A DNA stretch of 64,000 bases from Zygnema cylindricum (GCA_037447655.1 JBBHKE010002234.1:124001-188000), one strand, 5' to 3'. Counted from the stretch's first letter, positions 53,202 through 64,000 are shown. Translations and numbers: made by a program. Notes: generated from the sequence alone by a model not told the origin.

Positions 53202-53896
53202 CAAAACATAGCGGATCGTGCACTTTTCCTCGTCGCTTGAATTCTTTTTAAATTTTTTGAAAATATTTTATACGTGCGACTACGTATTTCTATTTGTTTT
53301 TCAAAAATTCTTTGTTTTAAAACACATCTTCTCTGTGTTTTAAAGAAAAGTTTGAAGATGACGTTTTTTGGCGTGGCCGTTGTCGAAGAACACAAAACGA
53401 CAACATGTAGTACATCTTAAATTCGATGATGACGCAAAATGTACTTCTCATTTTTTCCATTTTTTGTACGGTTTAAACCTGTGCGGTACGACTTTAAGTT
53501 TTACAGGAAAACGATAGAATAAAACCCTTACTTAGGCACATGGAGACGCACCCTAAGTGCTCTCACCGTGGAGCTCACGTAAAGACAAAAAGTGACAGTC
53601 TGCAACCATTTTAGTTACATGTGGCTGCCGCGGTTTTGTTACCGTAAACGTTCGCCGACCGTGTGAATTGCTAATTTTATGATGACGGTCGACGTCCTCA
53701 AGCGCGGCAAATTTTTTAGCGGTTGAAACAATATCTTGAAAGTCAAATTTGTTCAACAAATTGACCATCAAAGTTTTACTCAACGGTACTTTATTTGTGC
53801 CAATATGTAATTCAAACGTACAATTTTTGACAAAGTGACGTAAGTGACTGTGCGCAGCCAAAACAGTCACTATCATGATCAATTCCCTTTTTTTTT

Positions 53897-54235
53897 ACGC
53901 TATTTATTTATTGACGCTAATAGCGATCCGCGGTGTACAGTACACCGTGTATCGCTATTAGCGTTAATAATTATTCGCCGCTTAAAACATCTTTTCCTCG
54001 TACACACTTGTCGAATTTTCAATCTGGGACCGCAATCGGAAGCTGAGAACCTTACCTTTCAATCGCCACCGTCAAATCCACAATCTGACGTGTGTACGGA
54101 GAATATGTATTAAGTGGCAAAAAAAATGTTAACACCACCGTTGTACTTTTGGCAGTAGTCGGCCGATAACTTTATTGCTGGACGGCCGGCGAACTAGATT
54201 TGGCAGGCAGAACGCCTCAAATGAGTGAAGGTGTG
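53897..54235. repeat. MITE relic between the MULE block and the foldback block
   Basis: GTACACCGTGTATCGCTATT at 53935 and AAGTGGCAAAAAAAATGTTAACACC near 54110-54135 are one MITE of the 39558 family. 54140-54235 matches 38960-39060. No gene. Confidence 0.5.
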
Positions 54236-54709
54236 CATAGTTCAAAAGTAGGTGAAAGTAGGCCCATACAATATGCCTGTTGTACGCAAAACATACAGTA
54301 TGACCTTAAGACCCATATTGTATTGGTCGCAAAATGAAAAAAAATAGTAACAGGGTTGAGTTGCACATGGATCGATAGAGAATTAAACGTCATGTCTAAA
54401 TTTTGAAAAACATTCGGACAAATTTTTATTCTTCCGTGAGTTTTGAGGTATTTTTTATTTAAACCGTCAGATTTGGAAGATCCGACGGTCGCCGACCAAA
54501 GTAGCGATCTAAGAAGATCACATGAAAAGCCCATAACACAACTTACGATATGACTTACGTCCGCATTTTTTTTCCCGCGGAATGTCATCCTATGCCGTGT
54601 CAGTTCGCTAAAAAAAATCGTCCGGCGGCGTGCGCTGTACTATGATGGTACGTCAGATTCGTACGTTTGTACAAGAGTGTGCACAACGCACACACATACA
54701 GTATGCTTA

Positions 54710-55688
54710 GGGTGTGTTCCCATGTAACCGAAACTTTGAAACGCTATTTTGGATTTTAGCGCAGATTTTACTTTGAACTTTTCAAAGTGTGCCTATGTCA
54801 ATCATTACTTGCGCCTTCACTACTTCAAATATGTGACAGTTGTAGACGTCTACAAAATGTACGACAGTGTACGAAACAAAATGTAGACGACTACGAAACT
54901 ACGAAACTTCTTAAAATTGGCGACGTCTACAAAAACTGCGACGGTTGTAGACGTCGAAGTTTTTGTGACGTTGTAGATGTTTAAGGTTTAATGACATAGC
55001 GCAGTCATGCTACCATGTGACGTCATCAGTACGTACAATTTCCGCCATGGCTTCCTGATTTCGTTTTTTTATCTTTTATCATTCGATATGCCATCAAACT
55101 TAGATTAAAAATATTTAAAAAAAAGAAAAAAAATATATCTTTCATTTGATACTATTATTGCTGCATCTTGTGTACATGAGAGAGAAAAAAGAGTGGTCGA
55201 GCGAGAAAGATGGGGAGAGACGAGGACGACATAAAATTTTGCAAAAGACCCATGAATGAAAAGGGAGGTCCGAGACCCCAACGCATTTTTTTTGTACATG
55301 CTCGTCATTTTTGTACGTACATGCGCTCGTCATTTTCGTACGTACATGCGCGTGACGAGCAGGGGAAAAAATAGAGTGTACTCTCCGTCGTTCAAATTTT
55401 TTGAAAACGTTTGATGCGTGCAATCCCGGTTTTCTATTCGTCAATAGGGTAGTATTTTGGTTAAAATCTGATCGCGATTTGATTCTAGTGCAAGTGTGAA
55501 GATGAGCTTGAAGTGGGTCGCGATGATAAAACCGCCAAATTGCCGTACCTTCGAAGTTCCAAAATGACGCAAAATGTACTTGTGTTTTTGCCCATTTTTC
55601 GTACGGCGTAATATTTTCTCGTTGCAAACCCCATTTTTTGTGAAAACGACGGAAAAAAACCCTTACCTGAACACATGGGAACACGCCC
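54710..55688. mobile_element. PIF/Harbinger-like non-autonomous element
   Basis: Ends GGGTGTGTTCCCATGTAAC and CACATGGGAACACGCCC, TTA on both sides (54707-54709, 55689-55691). The empty site CAGTATGC-TTA-CTCTAGGCGAG is confirmed by the other arm at 56915-56935. Contains TGTAGACGTCTACAAAA repeats at 54840-54970. The 180-codon frame on the minus strand (55142-55684) runs to the element end and has no recognisable domain. Confidence 0.85.
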
Positions 55689-56344
55689 TTACTCTAGGCG
55701 AGTTTTGTGCCAAGTTTTGTGCGCCTACCAAAGGCCTACCATAAAAACGCTTACTTTTGAACTATGATTGTGAACCATATTTGACTCATTGTACTTCATA
55801 GTTGTTCAAATCGCACGATTTTTTCCTTTTTTCCAATTGAAACGTATAATTCGTGACTTTTGAAAAAATCGTAAAAAAATGTGTACTGTAAACTGAAACT
55901 GGAAATTTACGGAAACGTGTAAAAAAATTACTGTAACTGTGCATTATTTTACGGATATGTACGGAATAAAACGGGAAATTTGCGTCGTACTTATTGGTAC
56001 TTTTTGTTCAGCGAACTGAACAGGAATACCATGGAAGTTGTACGTTATATAATCGAAAATGTATGGACATTTTCGAAAAGAGACGTTGTACGTCACAATT
56101 ATTTCGCGCGTTTAGTTTGAAATTTGTACGGGCGTCTTCTTCATTTTTTTTTTAAAGAAGACGCCATGCAACATTGAAAACGAAACTGCCAGGAAGCCGC
56201 TTCCCCATATCCTACCCTCCTCCCTCCCAAGCTTTTTACTATCCTCGCCTCCAGACTTCGACAAAAGCAATCATGCCCAGAAATCGTGCAAATTTCTATG
56301 TCGTGCAAATTGTTGAATGTGAAAAATGTCATTTGTTCTTGGTC

Positions 56345-56640
56345 TGTATTTTATTTTTTTGGAGTAATGCGCTGTCTGCGAGATAGAGAAAGAAGGCAGA
56401 CAGAAGGCAGCCATGTCTGTGCGCTTTCTGAGAGATATAGAAAGAAGGCAGACAGAAGGCGGCCGTGTTTGTCAGTCAGATAGGCTCGGACAGACGAAAT
56501 TTCATAAAATTTTACCTTCGTGGCATTTGAACCCGGGTACGTCAAGTCTGTCAAATAGGCTCGGACAGACGAAATTTCATAAAATTTTAAATTCGTGGCA
56601 TTTGAACCCGGGTAAGTCGACAGCGTGGCATACTCTATGG
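56345..56640 (+). repeat. Two adjacent tandem duplications (52 bp and 75 bp)
   Basis: A 52-base unit (GCGCTNTCTGNGAGATA ... GAAGGCNGCCNTG) occurs twice from about 56367. A 75-base unit (AGGCTCGGACAGACGAAATT ... GAACCCGGGTA) occurs twice from about 56478. They lie in a stretch absent from the related repeat at 2090-3440. Confidence 0.8.
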
Positions 56641-57296
56641 TGATCGACTAGACTACCAGTTGGTGAAAAAGTTCCGATACAAGAGAAAGGTGTGATAAAA
56701 ATATAAAAATTTTATTGTTTTACCGCTCATTACCAGGAAAAACTTGCAAACTGCGTTATATGTAATAGTTTTTTGTTTTTTTATGTACGGAATAGTACGG
56801 AAGGAAATTCATTAACGATTTTTTTGCGATTTGATCAAAAGGTTCAATGCGTTTGTTACGTATAATTCGTCACGTACGGTATGTTCGCACTAATCGCCGT
56901 GAACAACTATGCACAAAACTCGCGCAGAGTAGGCATACTGTATGTGTGCGTGCGTTGTGCACACTCTTGTACGAACATACGAATCTGACGTATCATCATA
57001 GTACAGCGCACGCCGCCGGACGAATTTTTTTAGCGAACTGACACGGCGAAGGATGACATTCCGCGGGAAAAAAAACCCGGAAAAAAAAAAACGCGGACGT
57101 AAGTCCTATCGTAAGTTGTGTTATGGGTTTTTCATGTGATCTTCTTAGATCGCTACTTTGATCAGAGACCGTCCGATCGTCCGAATCTGACTGTTTAAAT
57201 AAAAAATACCTCAAAACTCACGGAAAACAAAAATTTGTCCGAATGTATTTCAAAATTTAGACATGACGTCTAATTCTCTATCGATAGATGTGCAAC

Positions 57297-58618
57297 CATA
57301 GAGGTACCAAGCGTTTTAAACGCACGCATGAAACGTCGAAAAATAATGCTATATGAGCACAGAACACATGCAATATTTTTTAAAATGCGTTGACCGACTT
57401 TGACTTCATAATAAAATAGAAAATAAAAAACATTTAATGAGAAGTACTACTACAACTTAGGATATGTGCCCATGTATAAAAGTACCGGTTTTCTAGTATA
57501 TCTTCCGTCAAAGATTTTCCCGCGGCTTCCGCTGGCTTTGCATCCACGCTGGCGGAAGGCACATGGCCTCAGCCACGTGTATCCACATAATCACGCGTTC
57601 GTGGTGGATTTTTATTTGCCTTTCCACGAGGCGCAATGCTATGCGTTCAGGCACTTTAAATTGAACTCTTTCAGGCCACTTGTTGCAAACTGAAAGGTTT
57701 TACCGACGGCGTATCCGATTCTGCATCCGACGGTCAAGGTTTACGCCCATAACCTTAGAGAATGAAATCGGTCATCCAGTATTTTTTTCTGACAGAAAAA
57801 AATTATTTGGTACGGCATTGTCTGAAACAGAACGTCCGGCAGTAAATAACCACATTTTCAAATTTCAACCCTAAATGTAACTTCACCCTAACTCAAAAAA
57901 AAATTTACGTTGATATTGGAACTGTTTAAACTACACCTTGAATCGTTATTAGCGTATAGAAATTATTAGTGTAAAGAAAATATTGGCATCATTCATTCTA
58001 ATTTAGTGCCAGGAGGCGTGGCAGATTATGGTCCACGTCCTTAAATATGGTAGTTTATTATATTTAAGGTATCAATGTCAAAATTTTGGGGTGCCGATAT
58101 AGCGTACATAAGGCTAATAACGATTCACGGTGTAGCGTTAATTACTTTGGTGCCGAATATTTTTAGGTAGTGTAATGTACAAAATGCGTCAGTCCGTACT
58201 ATAATTTCTCATTATTTCGTACAGATGTTGAAAATAAGTGTCAGATAATTGCGTCGACAGGGAAGATTGAGTGCGACGCGCAGAAAAGCGTACTCAGATT
58301 TGAAAAGTGTACTCAGATTTAATTTCAAGTCATAAAGACGAAGGAAAATCGTGCTGACCTGTTCTCACATGTTCAGGCATCGAATATGTGAACGCAGAGT
58401 ATCGCGGCTACCCTAAAAACATGGGAACGTGTATCGATTCCTTAACTTTAACAACGATTCACGGTGTACTTTTAACATTTTTTTTTTATAATTCCGTACA
58501 TTTTTTCGTACAATAAATCCGTACATGAAAGCTACAAATTTTACGAAAATTTCAAAATCTTAAAAATTTAACGCATTTTCGTAAAAAAGTGAAAATCCGT
58601 ACGTTTGGTACCTCTATG
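57297..58618. mobile_element. Second hAT-like family element with a nested MITE
   Basis: Perfect 14-base ends CATAGAGGTACCAA and TTGGTACCTCTATG, with an 8-bp duplication TGTGCAAC (57289-57296, 58619-58626). The empty site is seen in the homologous sequence near 39385 (ATGTGCAACTCAACCC). 1322 bases, enclosing a 203-bp MITE (57932-58134). No recognised transposase; the 75-codon frame at 57466 is not supported. Confidence 0.85.
57932..58134. mobile_element. 203-bp TA-flanked MITE
   Basis: TACACCTTGAATCGTTATTA ... AATAACGATTCACGGTGTA. Close copy of 36963-38025 with its hAT insertion removed. Confidence 0.85.
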
Positions 58619-58757
58619 TGTGCAACTCAACCCTATTAGTATTATTCTTCATTTTGCGATCAATACAATATGGGTCTTAAGGCCATGTTGTATGTTTTAC
58701 GTACAATAGGCATATTGTATGGGCCTACTTTCACCTACTTTTGAACTATGGTACAAC

Positions 58758-59312
58758 TCCATTCGACAAGTGTTAAAATAACAATTGCAGCCAAATGACA
58801 CTAGACGACAAAGATGATCCCGTATGAAGTGACACTGAAATCGCCAAAACGTAAACCTAATGTCGAATACCGAAAACTATAAAAAATGAAAAATTAGTAA
58901 TATGAAAGCCCACCTTATCGTTCGTCACCTATTTTAGCAACATCGGAGCGCATAAAATCGAACGAGAATGAGTTCGATACGCAACTCGAATTAATCCAAA
59001 TACGATTACGGTGCCCATCATTGTTAGCGTTAAGAATTCATTACTTTACTGTAGTGTTAGAGCGAAATTACTCAAATTATAATATAATATTGTGGTTAGT
59101 GCGAAGATAAGTGGCAGATTTTAGTCCATTCCAACAAATAATGATGTTTAATGTTGTTTTATATTTTTTTTCCAAAAATATTCGCTACACCTTGAATCGT
59201 TATTAGCGTTATTAACGCTATATCGGCGCCGCCATTTTTTTAGGGTTTTACCTTAAATATAATTAATAACACTAATTTTTTTTTTTACGTTAATTGAGGT
59301 TCTGGTGAATTA
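58758..59312. other. Repeat-derived sequence without gene
   Basis: Fragments of the TACACCTTGAATCGTTATTAG family occur near 59190-59225. Nothing else recognisable. Confidence 0.4.
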
Positions 59313-60055
59313 GAGTCAAGTTCCATCAGTCGAAAAGTGGGGTAGTTTACAAAAATCCGCAATTATCCGTACCAAACTGTACCGTTTATTTTGTTTTTAT
59401 ATGCGAAACAACATTACAGAGAATCTTGCTAATACCCTCCAAAGGTCTGAGAGGTATTACTGACCGTCGGATGTTCATCCGCGAGGCGTTCGCTTCATTT
59501 TTCTTTGTAACTCTAAACGTACAAGTAGGAGGTGGGTTGGCAGATACGGAAAAAAAAAACCGTGACACGTTGGACGAATAAGCTACGTGTCACGATGGAA
59601 AACCAACAAAAAATGACGAAATTTGCACATGGTATGTACATTTCAAAATGGAAATGAAAATTAAAAAAATAATCTCAAAACGGTCCTTCGTCGCACTGTT
59701 TCTGGCAACGCTCTTTCATCACACTATTTACGGCAAAGGATTTTTGTCATGTTTGAAAAAACAGGAACCTAAAAAAATGGGCTAGCGTAAAAGACTGGCG
59801 TTTGCAAAATGTACAAAAGTTTTGTCGTATTATGACTCAATACGCGGGTACATGGTACGCAAGTGAAGATTTGAAGTGAAATTTGTCGGTGTGAAGATTT
59901 TTAAAAGATTTTAAATATCCGGTCAAAACCCACGTGGTGCCACTCAATGTATAACACGAGGTTTACGGACTCTTCGTGATGGAACATCGACTCAATCAAC
60001 CCGGCCCGTAGAATTGGCCGTACGATTACAAAAAAAGACCGACAAAACTTGACCC
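59313..60055. mobile_element. PIF/Harbinger-like non-autonomous element
   Basis: Starts GAGTCAAGTTCCATCAGTCG and ends ACAAAACTTGACCC. TTA (59310-59312) and TAA (60056-60058) flank it, a mismatch that suggests one mutated target copy. Body collinear with 40962-41814 and 61182-61919. Confidence 0.75.
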
Positions 60056-60090
60056 TAATAATTTCTTAATGTTAAGAACGATTCAATGTG

Positions 60091-61096
60091 TACAGTGTTG
60101 TTCTATGACAACTGGTGCAGATGAAGCTGCAGCAGTAGTGGTAGAAGTAGACATAGCTTAAGCATAAACTTTTCAAGAAGTCCTCACAAAACACTGTAAT
60201 TTAACACTCTAACACTTCACAGTTTACTGAACTTTGCCACACTATATATCCTGACTCAGAAATCCAATTAATAAAAAACTTAGCACATAAGAACTTCAAC
60301 ATACACATTGTTAACTCCCAAAGTTATAGCCAAATTGACCCAGTAGACCATATGATAGAAGACCTGCAAGTTTCCCAAAAAATGCCTTTTGGTTTCCTTA
60401 TCTGAAAACTGGATACAAGAATATTTCTAAGTCCTAATCTTTATACTCTGAGAAAGCATCTACTGCCTATTAGCCAATCAGATGTTACCCTGAATAGTAG
60501 TACTGTACGATAGAATGACAAGGTACCCTAGTGTACTTCCAAAACCTAATTCTAACTAGCCTAAAAAGTGAATAGTGAAACACTATTTTCTAAAGCGCTA
60601 CGCTACAAAAATAATCTCTTCAGGTATTTTCAAATATGATGCGTACATATAATGTTGCTTGCTTAGTCATACACCTTAAATACTTCCAACCTGCTGTGGT
60701 AAACTTGTACGACTATTTGGGACGCTTACGAAGCTCCTCGTCATCTGTGGTCCTCGTCAAAATTCCCGCCATTAATCTGATGTGAATCAACGTCTGGTTT
60801 TTGTTTTTTGGTATCAGTGTTCCCAGATGTCCGGGTTGATTTTTGTCCGCTCGATCCGACGAATTCAGTCGTCCGATAGATGACATGTGGCCATGACCAT
60901 TCCGCATTTCCTGCATTGTCTTAAAAAGCCGACGCGTGTATATGTGACCATACTAACACTCTTTGAAAAAACATTCTACTGTCTTACTATTTAATGTAAG
61001 TTTTACATTTCAAACTTCACAGAAAATATTCTAAGTACTTAAGCTTCTTTCACAGCTCTATATACTGAAGACGAAACTTTCAAAAACAACATACAG
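60091..61096. mobile_element. Solo LTR, probably of the gag-only family
   Basis: 60096-61091 (996 bases) begins TGTTGTTCTATGAC and ends AAAACAACA, with a 5-bp duplication TACAG (60091-60095, 61092-61096). TCTAAGTCCTAATCTTTATA, GCATCTACTG and CCAATCAGA segments parallel the plus-strand LTR of element B (TCTAAGTCCTATTCCCTCTC, CTATCTACTG, CCAATCAAA). It sits in a MITE end. Confidence 0.75.
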
Positions 61097-61181
61097 TACA
61101 CGGCCAATCGCTATTAGAGTAAAGGAATACATAACGTAAAAAAAAAATAGTGTAATTACATAAATACTTATTAATCACTAA

Positions 61182-61919
61182 GGGTGACGTTCCATCAGGC
61201 GAAAAGTGGCGTAGTTTACAGAAATCCGCGACCCTCCGTACCAAATCGTACCAGTTATTTTGTTTTTATACGAAAAATAACATTACAGAGAATCTTGCCG
61301 ATACTCTCTGAAGGTCTAGGAGGTAATACTGGCTGTAAGATGTCCATCTGCGAGGGGTTCGCTTCATTTTTTCTGTAATTGTCAACCCACCTCGAGGAGG
61401 TGGGTTGGCAAATACATAAACAAAAATCGTGACACGCTGGAGGATTAAGCTACGTGTCATGATGGAAAACCAACGAAAAATCTTAATATTTGCACATGAC
61501 ACGCGCTTTCCAAAATGCAACCGAAAATAAAAACGAAATTTCGTAACATTTCCCTCATCACGCTATTTTCGATAACTTTTGTTTGTCACACTATTTCTCT
61601 CAAAGGAACTTCGTTATATTCGAAAATTGAAACCCTAAAAAATGAATTGGCGTACAGACTGGCGTTTGCAAATAGTATAAATTTTTTGTCGTATGATTAC
61701 TTCGTACGCAGGTACACGGTACGTAGTTCAAGATTTGAATCTAAGTTTGTCGCTCTTAATTTTTTTTGAAAGATATTCAACATCGGATCGTAGCTTCCGT
61801 GGCGCCAGTCAACTAAGAACACGTGGCTCACTGACTCTACGTGATGGAACATCGACTCAATCGACCAAGTCTGTAGAGTCTGCAGTACAATTACAGAAAC
61901 GTATGATGGAACGTCACCC
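61182..61919. mobile_element. PIF/Harbinger-like non-autonomous element (738 bp)
   Basis: Perfect ends GGGTGACGTTCCATC and GATGGAACGTCACCC with TAA duplications (61179-61181, 61920-61922). Contains a CCCACCTCGAGGAGGTGGG hairpin at about 61386-61404. No transposase. Confidence 0.92.
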
Positions 61920-61922
61920 TAA

Positions 61923-62768
61923 CTCTTATTTTGTTTCTTTCAATAATAAATGCCCGTATTGGTGTCTATATCCATATATGTATTAGGTACCGTCGATAAT
62001 TAGATGCGCCAAAATTGAATGTTGAGTTCGTCCTCGCACATTCACATGCGTGCGCAATTATATTAAATGACTTTTAATACATTTGTATTTCAAAAAGAAC
62101 ATTCTGGTACGGAAAACCCTGTGCGTACACCAAACTATAAACATTGCGGTGTATTTCCGTTATTAACGCTACTTAAAAAAAGATCCCTAAAAGGCGTAAA
62201 GGAAAAAATAGAATCATAGATTGTATTTCACGTTTAAAAAAAAAAGGCACCGAATTAGCCTTATTTACTCTAATAGCGATAGGCGGGGTACTGTACACCG
62301 CGAATCGTTATTTGTGTTAAAGTCACTAACTTGGGTTCCTAAAATTTTGATTTTTTTCCTCAAATAGGATACATGATTTAAATTTTTCTTTGACGTTAAT
62401 TAAGGTACCGTACAAAATAGCGTAAATAACAAAAGTACAGTAATATCTAAATAGTATAGTTTATGGTCGATATCAGAGCATACATAAATGTACCTTTTCA
62501 AGTGAAAATTTTACAAAAAATGAATTAAACCAGACGCCCACGCATAGGAACGTGCACTCAAAAAACGGGATTAGTATGACATGTAAACTAGCCTGGACAT
62601 GTACAGATATTTAAATTTCACGACGGCGTACGATTTCTAATATTTTGTACTAATACATATATTAATGTATATAATCGTATAGCGAATATTCCATTTTTGT
62701 TGTTCCCAAATAAGTTTAATGTCGAAATTAGAATACACCTTAAAATATATACATATATATATATATAT

Positions 62769-62826
<58 letters not shown>

Positions 62827-62828
62827 TA
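61923..62828. repeat. MITE relics and (AT)n microsatellite
   Basis: 61990-62700 resembles 120-500 and the reverse complement of 42615-43156. 62747-62824 is an AT dinucleotide run of about 75 bases broken by a G. No gene. Confidence 0.7.
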
Positions 62829-63538
62829 GGTCGCTTCTCCATCAGCCGCAGAATCGTACGGAAACGTACTTGCCGCATTACTGTTCACTTCTCCATCAGG
62901 TCGTGTCAGCAATAAAATCTATCGCGTACGTGCTTTCTTTCGATTGGATGCACATAGGTTCCTGTTGTGACGGCGAGCAGTCAAAGATTCCAATAACTGA
63001 CCTTGTATCCGTACATCTAACCGCAAAATTAAATTACGTGAATGTACAATTTGTACGTTCGTGTTTTGTATTTTTTGTAGTTGCTTTGTCGTTCGTGTTT
63101 CGCCGTGTAGCCGCAAATTCCGGATGTCAACGGATCGTGGAAGAGGCGTCACGGCACATTCTTCAACAAATATATTTTTTGTGGTTTTCGTTGGATTTGA
63201 TTCCCACGTGTCCTAAGGCGCGCGGCGAATGTCCAATGGCGCGCAGCTCGTATGTGACCTTTCCAAGCGTAAACGTTTTACACGTCCGGTGATTGGCTAG
63301 TGCCCTCCTTGAGGACACTAACGAACAACTGGACGAAGTGACCTTTTGCTTCAAAAACTCATAATATGATACTCGACGGTGTCGCCCAAAAGTTTGGAGA
63401 ATCTTGACGAATCTCTTGCAATGATGTTTTATAAAAACAAAAAAGCAGTACAACCCTGTACTAAAATGAGCTAGATCTGTACGATAATGCACTTTTTCTA
63501 ATAATGAACCCCACTTTTCGCTGGATGGAGGTTCACCC
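62829..63538. mobile_element. PIF/Harbinger-like element (710 bp)
   Basis: Starts GGTCGCTTCTCCATCAG and ends CTGGATGGAGGTTCACCC, with TTA on both sides (62826-62828, 63539-63541). Shares CTTCTCCATCAGGTCGTGTC-type inner sequence with 2464-3264. Frames inside it are not supported as genes. Confidence 0.8.
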
Positions 63539-63545
63539 TTAATTA

Positions 63546-64000
63546 GGGTGACGTTCCATCAGGCGAAAAGTGGCGTAGTATACAAAAATCCGCGACCCTT
63601 CGTACAAAATCGTACCGCCTACTTTGTTTTTATATGAAAAACAACATTATAGAGAATCTTGTCGATACTCTCCGAAGGTCTTGGAGGTAATACTGGCCGT
63701 CAGATGTCCATCTGCGAGGAGTTCGCTTCATTTTTTTATTTAATTGTCAGCCCACCTTGAGGAGGTGGGTTGGCAGATACAGAAAACAAAAATCGTGACA
63801 CGCTGGACGATTAAGCTACGTGTCACGATGGAAAACCAAAGAAAAATCTTAAAATTTGCACATGACACGCGGTTTCCAAAATACAAATGAAAATAAAAAC
63901 GAAATTTCGTAACATTCCCTCGTCACGCTATTTTCGGTAAATTTTGTTCGTCACACTATTTCTCTCAAAGGACTTTCGCTATATTCGAAAACTGAAACCC
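63546..64000. mobile_element. PIF/Harbinger-like element, cut by the window end
   Basis: Begins GGGTGACGTTCCATCAGGCG after TTA (63543-63545). It is collinear with 61182-61919 and about 90% identical by eye, including the CCCACCTTGAGGAGGTGGG hairpin. The right end lies beyond the window. Confidence 0.88.

Larger units (their letters stand above)
48830..53206 (-). mobile_element. Gag-only LTR retrotransposon, element B (minus strand), with TSD
   Basis: LTRs at 48835-50027 and 52009-53201 (1193 bases each) have plus-strand TG...CA ends (TGAAACTCTG, TTCCAACA) and a 5-bp duplication CAAAA (48830-48834, 53202-53206). I count about 10 differences between the LTRs, so it is older than element A. LTR sequence is recognisably related to element A but strongly diverged. 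The internal region carries only Gag, as in element A. Orientation is opposite to A. Confidence 0.95.
48403..53553. mobile_element. PIF/Harbinger-like element split by LTR element B
   Basis: Starts GGGTGCGTCTTCATGTA, ends ACATGGAGACGCACCC, flanked by TAA (48400-48402, 53554-53556). Related to 54710-55688 (GGGTGTGTTCCCATG...). Removing the LTR element leaves about 780 bases. Short frames such as 48415-48600 are not credible genes. Confidence 0.82.
43181..53887. mobile_element. MULE-like long-TIR element containing four nested insertion events
   Basis: The left arm (GGGAATTGATCATGACAGTG, to 43508) is repeated inverted at 53557-53887. Both ends abut nine T residues (43172-43180, 53888-53896), a 9-bp duplication. 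Inside are LTR element A (43509-47999) and a Harbinger-like element (48403-53553) that itself holds LTR element B. Subtracting the insertions leaves about 1.06 kb, like its relatives. 48005-48400 is a second inner palindrome. No transposase is visible. Confidence 0.85.
54240..58757. repeat. Large foldback composite with nested insertions
   Basis: The arm at 54240-54706 (ATAGTTCAAAAGTAGGTGAA ... ACACATACAGTATGC) is repeated inverted at 56928-57296 and 58627-58757. The right arm is split by a hAT-like element (57297-58618) and the left part by a Harbinger-like one (54710-55688). 55690-56925 carries a copy of the repeat at 2090-3440. No transposase seen. Confidence 0.72.

Noticed and set aside
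55142-55684. 180-codon minus-strand ORF
   Set aside because: Confined to a Harbinger-like non-autonomous element, no transposase or other motif seen.
56520-56620. tRNA-like B box (GGGTTCAAATGCC on the minus strand)
   Set aside because: No A box at the proper distance and no cloverleaf; part of a 75-bp tandem duplication.
62697-62915. Tyr-Ile repeat ORFs
   Set aside because: Translation of the AT microsatellite.

Overview
The window is nuclear DNA from a green-lineage plant. Two host genes have many GT-AG introns, and both encode proteins of clearly plant type: a mitochondrial-type polynucleotide phosphorylase and a TM9/EMP70 endomembrane protein ending in a KXD-type signal. The introns are T-rich, with CT microsatellites. 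I cannot place the organism more precisely; a streptophyte with a repeat-rich, AT-rich genome (bryophyte, lycophyte, fern or streptophyte alga) fits. The window holds no CRISPR array, operon or ribosome binding site.

Layout. 1-3440: nested DNA transposons (TA-flanked MITE, MULE-like, hAT-like and PIF/Harbinger-like). 3441-22122: plus-strand PNPase gene, 17 exons over 18.5 kb, whose introns contain microsatellites, minisatellites, MITEs and tandem copies of its own splice junctions. 22123-25067: simple-sequence intergenic DNA. 25068-29198: decayed non-LTR retrotransposon with a reverse transcriptase ORF and a probable restriction-like endonuclease remnant. 29199-31781: intergenic. 31782-36073: minus-strand TM9 gene, 7 exons. 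36074-64000: a dense nest of transposons with no recognised host gene.

The right half can be read as layers of insertions because target-site duplications (TSDs) are preserved. A MULE-like element with about 330-bp inverted ends and a 9-bp T-run duplication (43181-53887) received a gag-only LTR retrotransposon (43509-47999, TSD GAGAG) and a Harbinger-like element (48403-53553, TSD TAA). The latter received a second gag-only LTR retrotransposon in opposite orientation (48835-53201, TSD CAAAA). A solo LTR that looks related lies at 60096-61091 (TSD TACAG). Both retrotransposons carry one long Gag-like ORF with a zinc knuckle and a long conserved tail, no protease, integrase or reverse transcriptase, and a gag start codon inside the LTR. 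I consider this family the best candidate for something undescribed.

Other notable signals are a one-base frameshift in PNPase exon 10, recurrent tandem duplication across PNPase splice sites, and an 18-bp inversion between two MULE-like elements that can be reconstructed from their TSDs. All family assignments come from reading motifs, ends and TSDs by eye; no database search was run.
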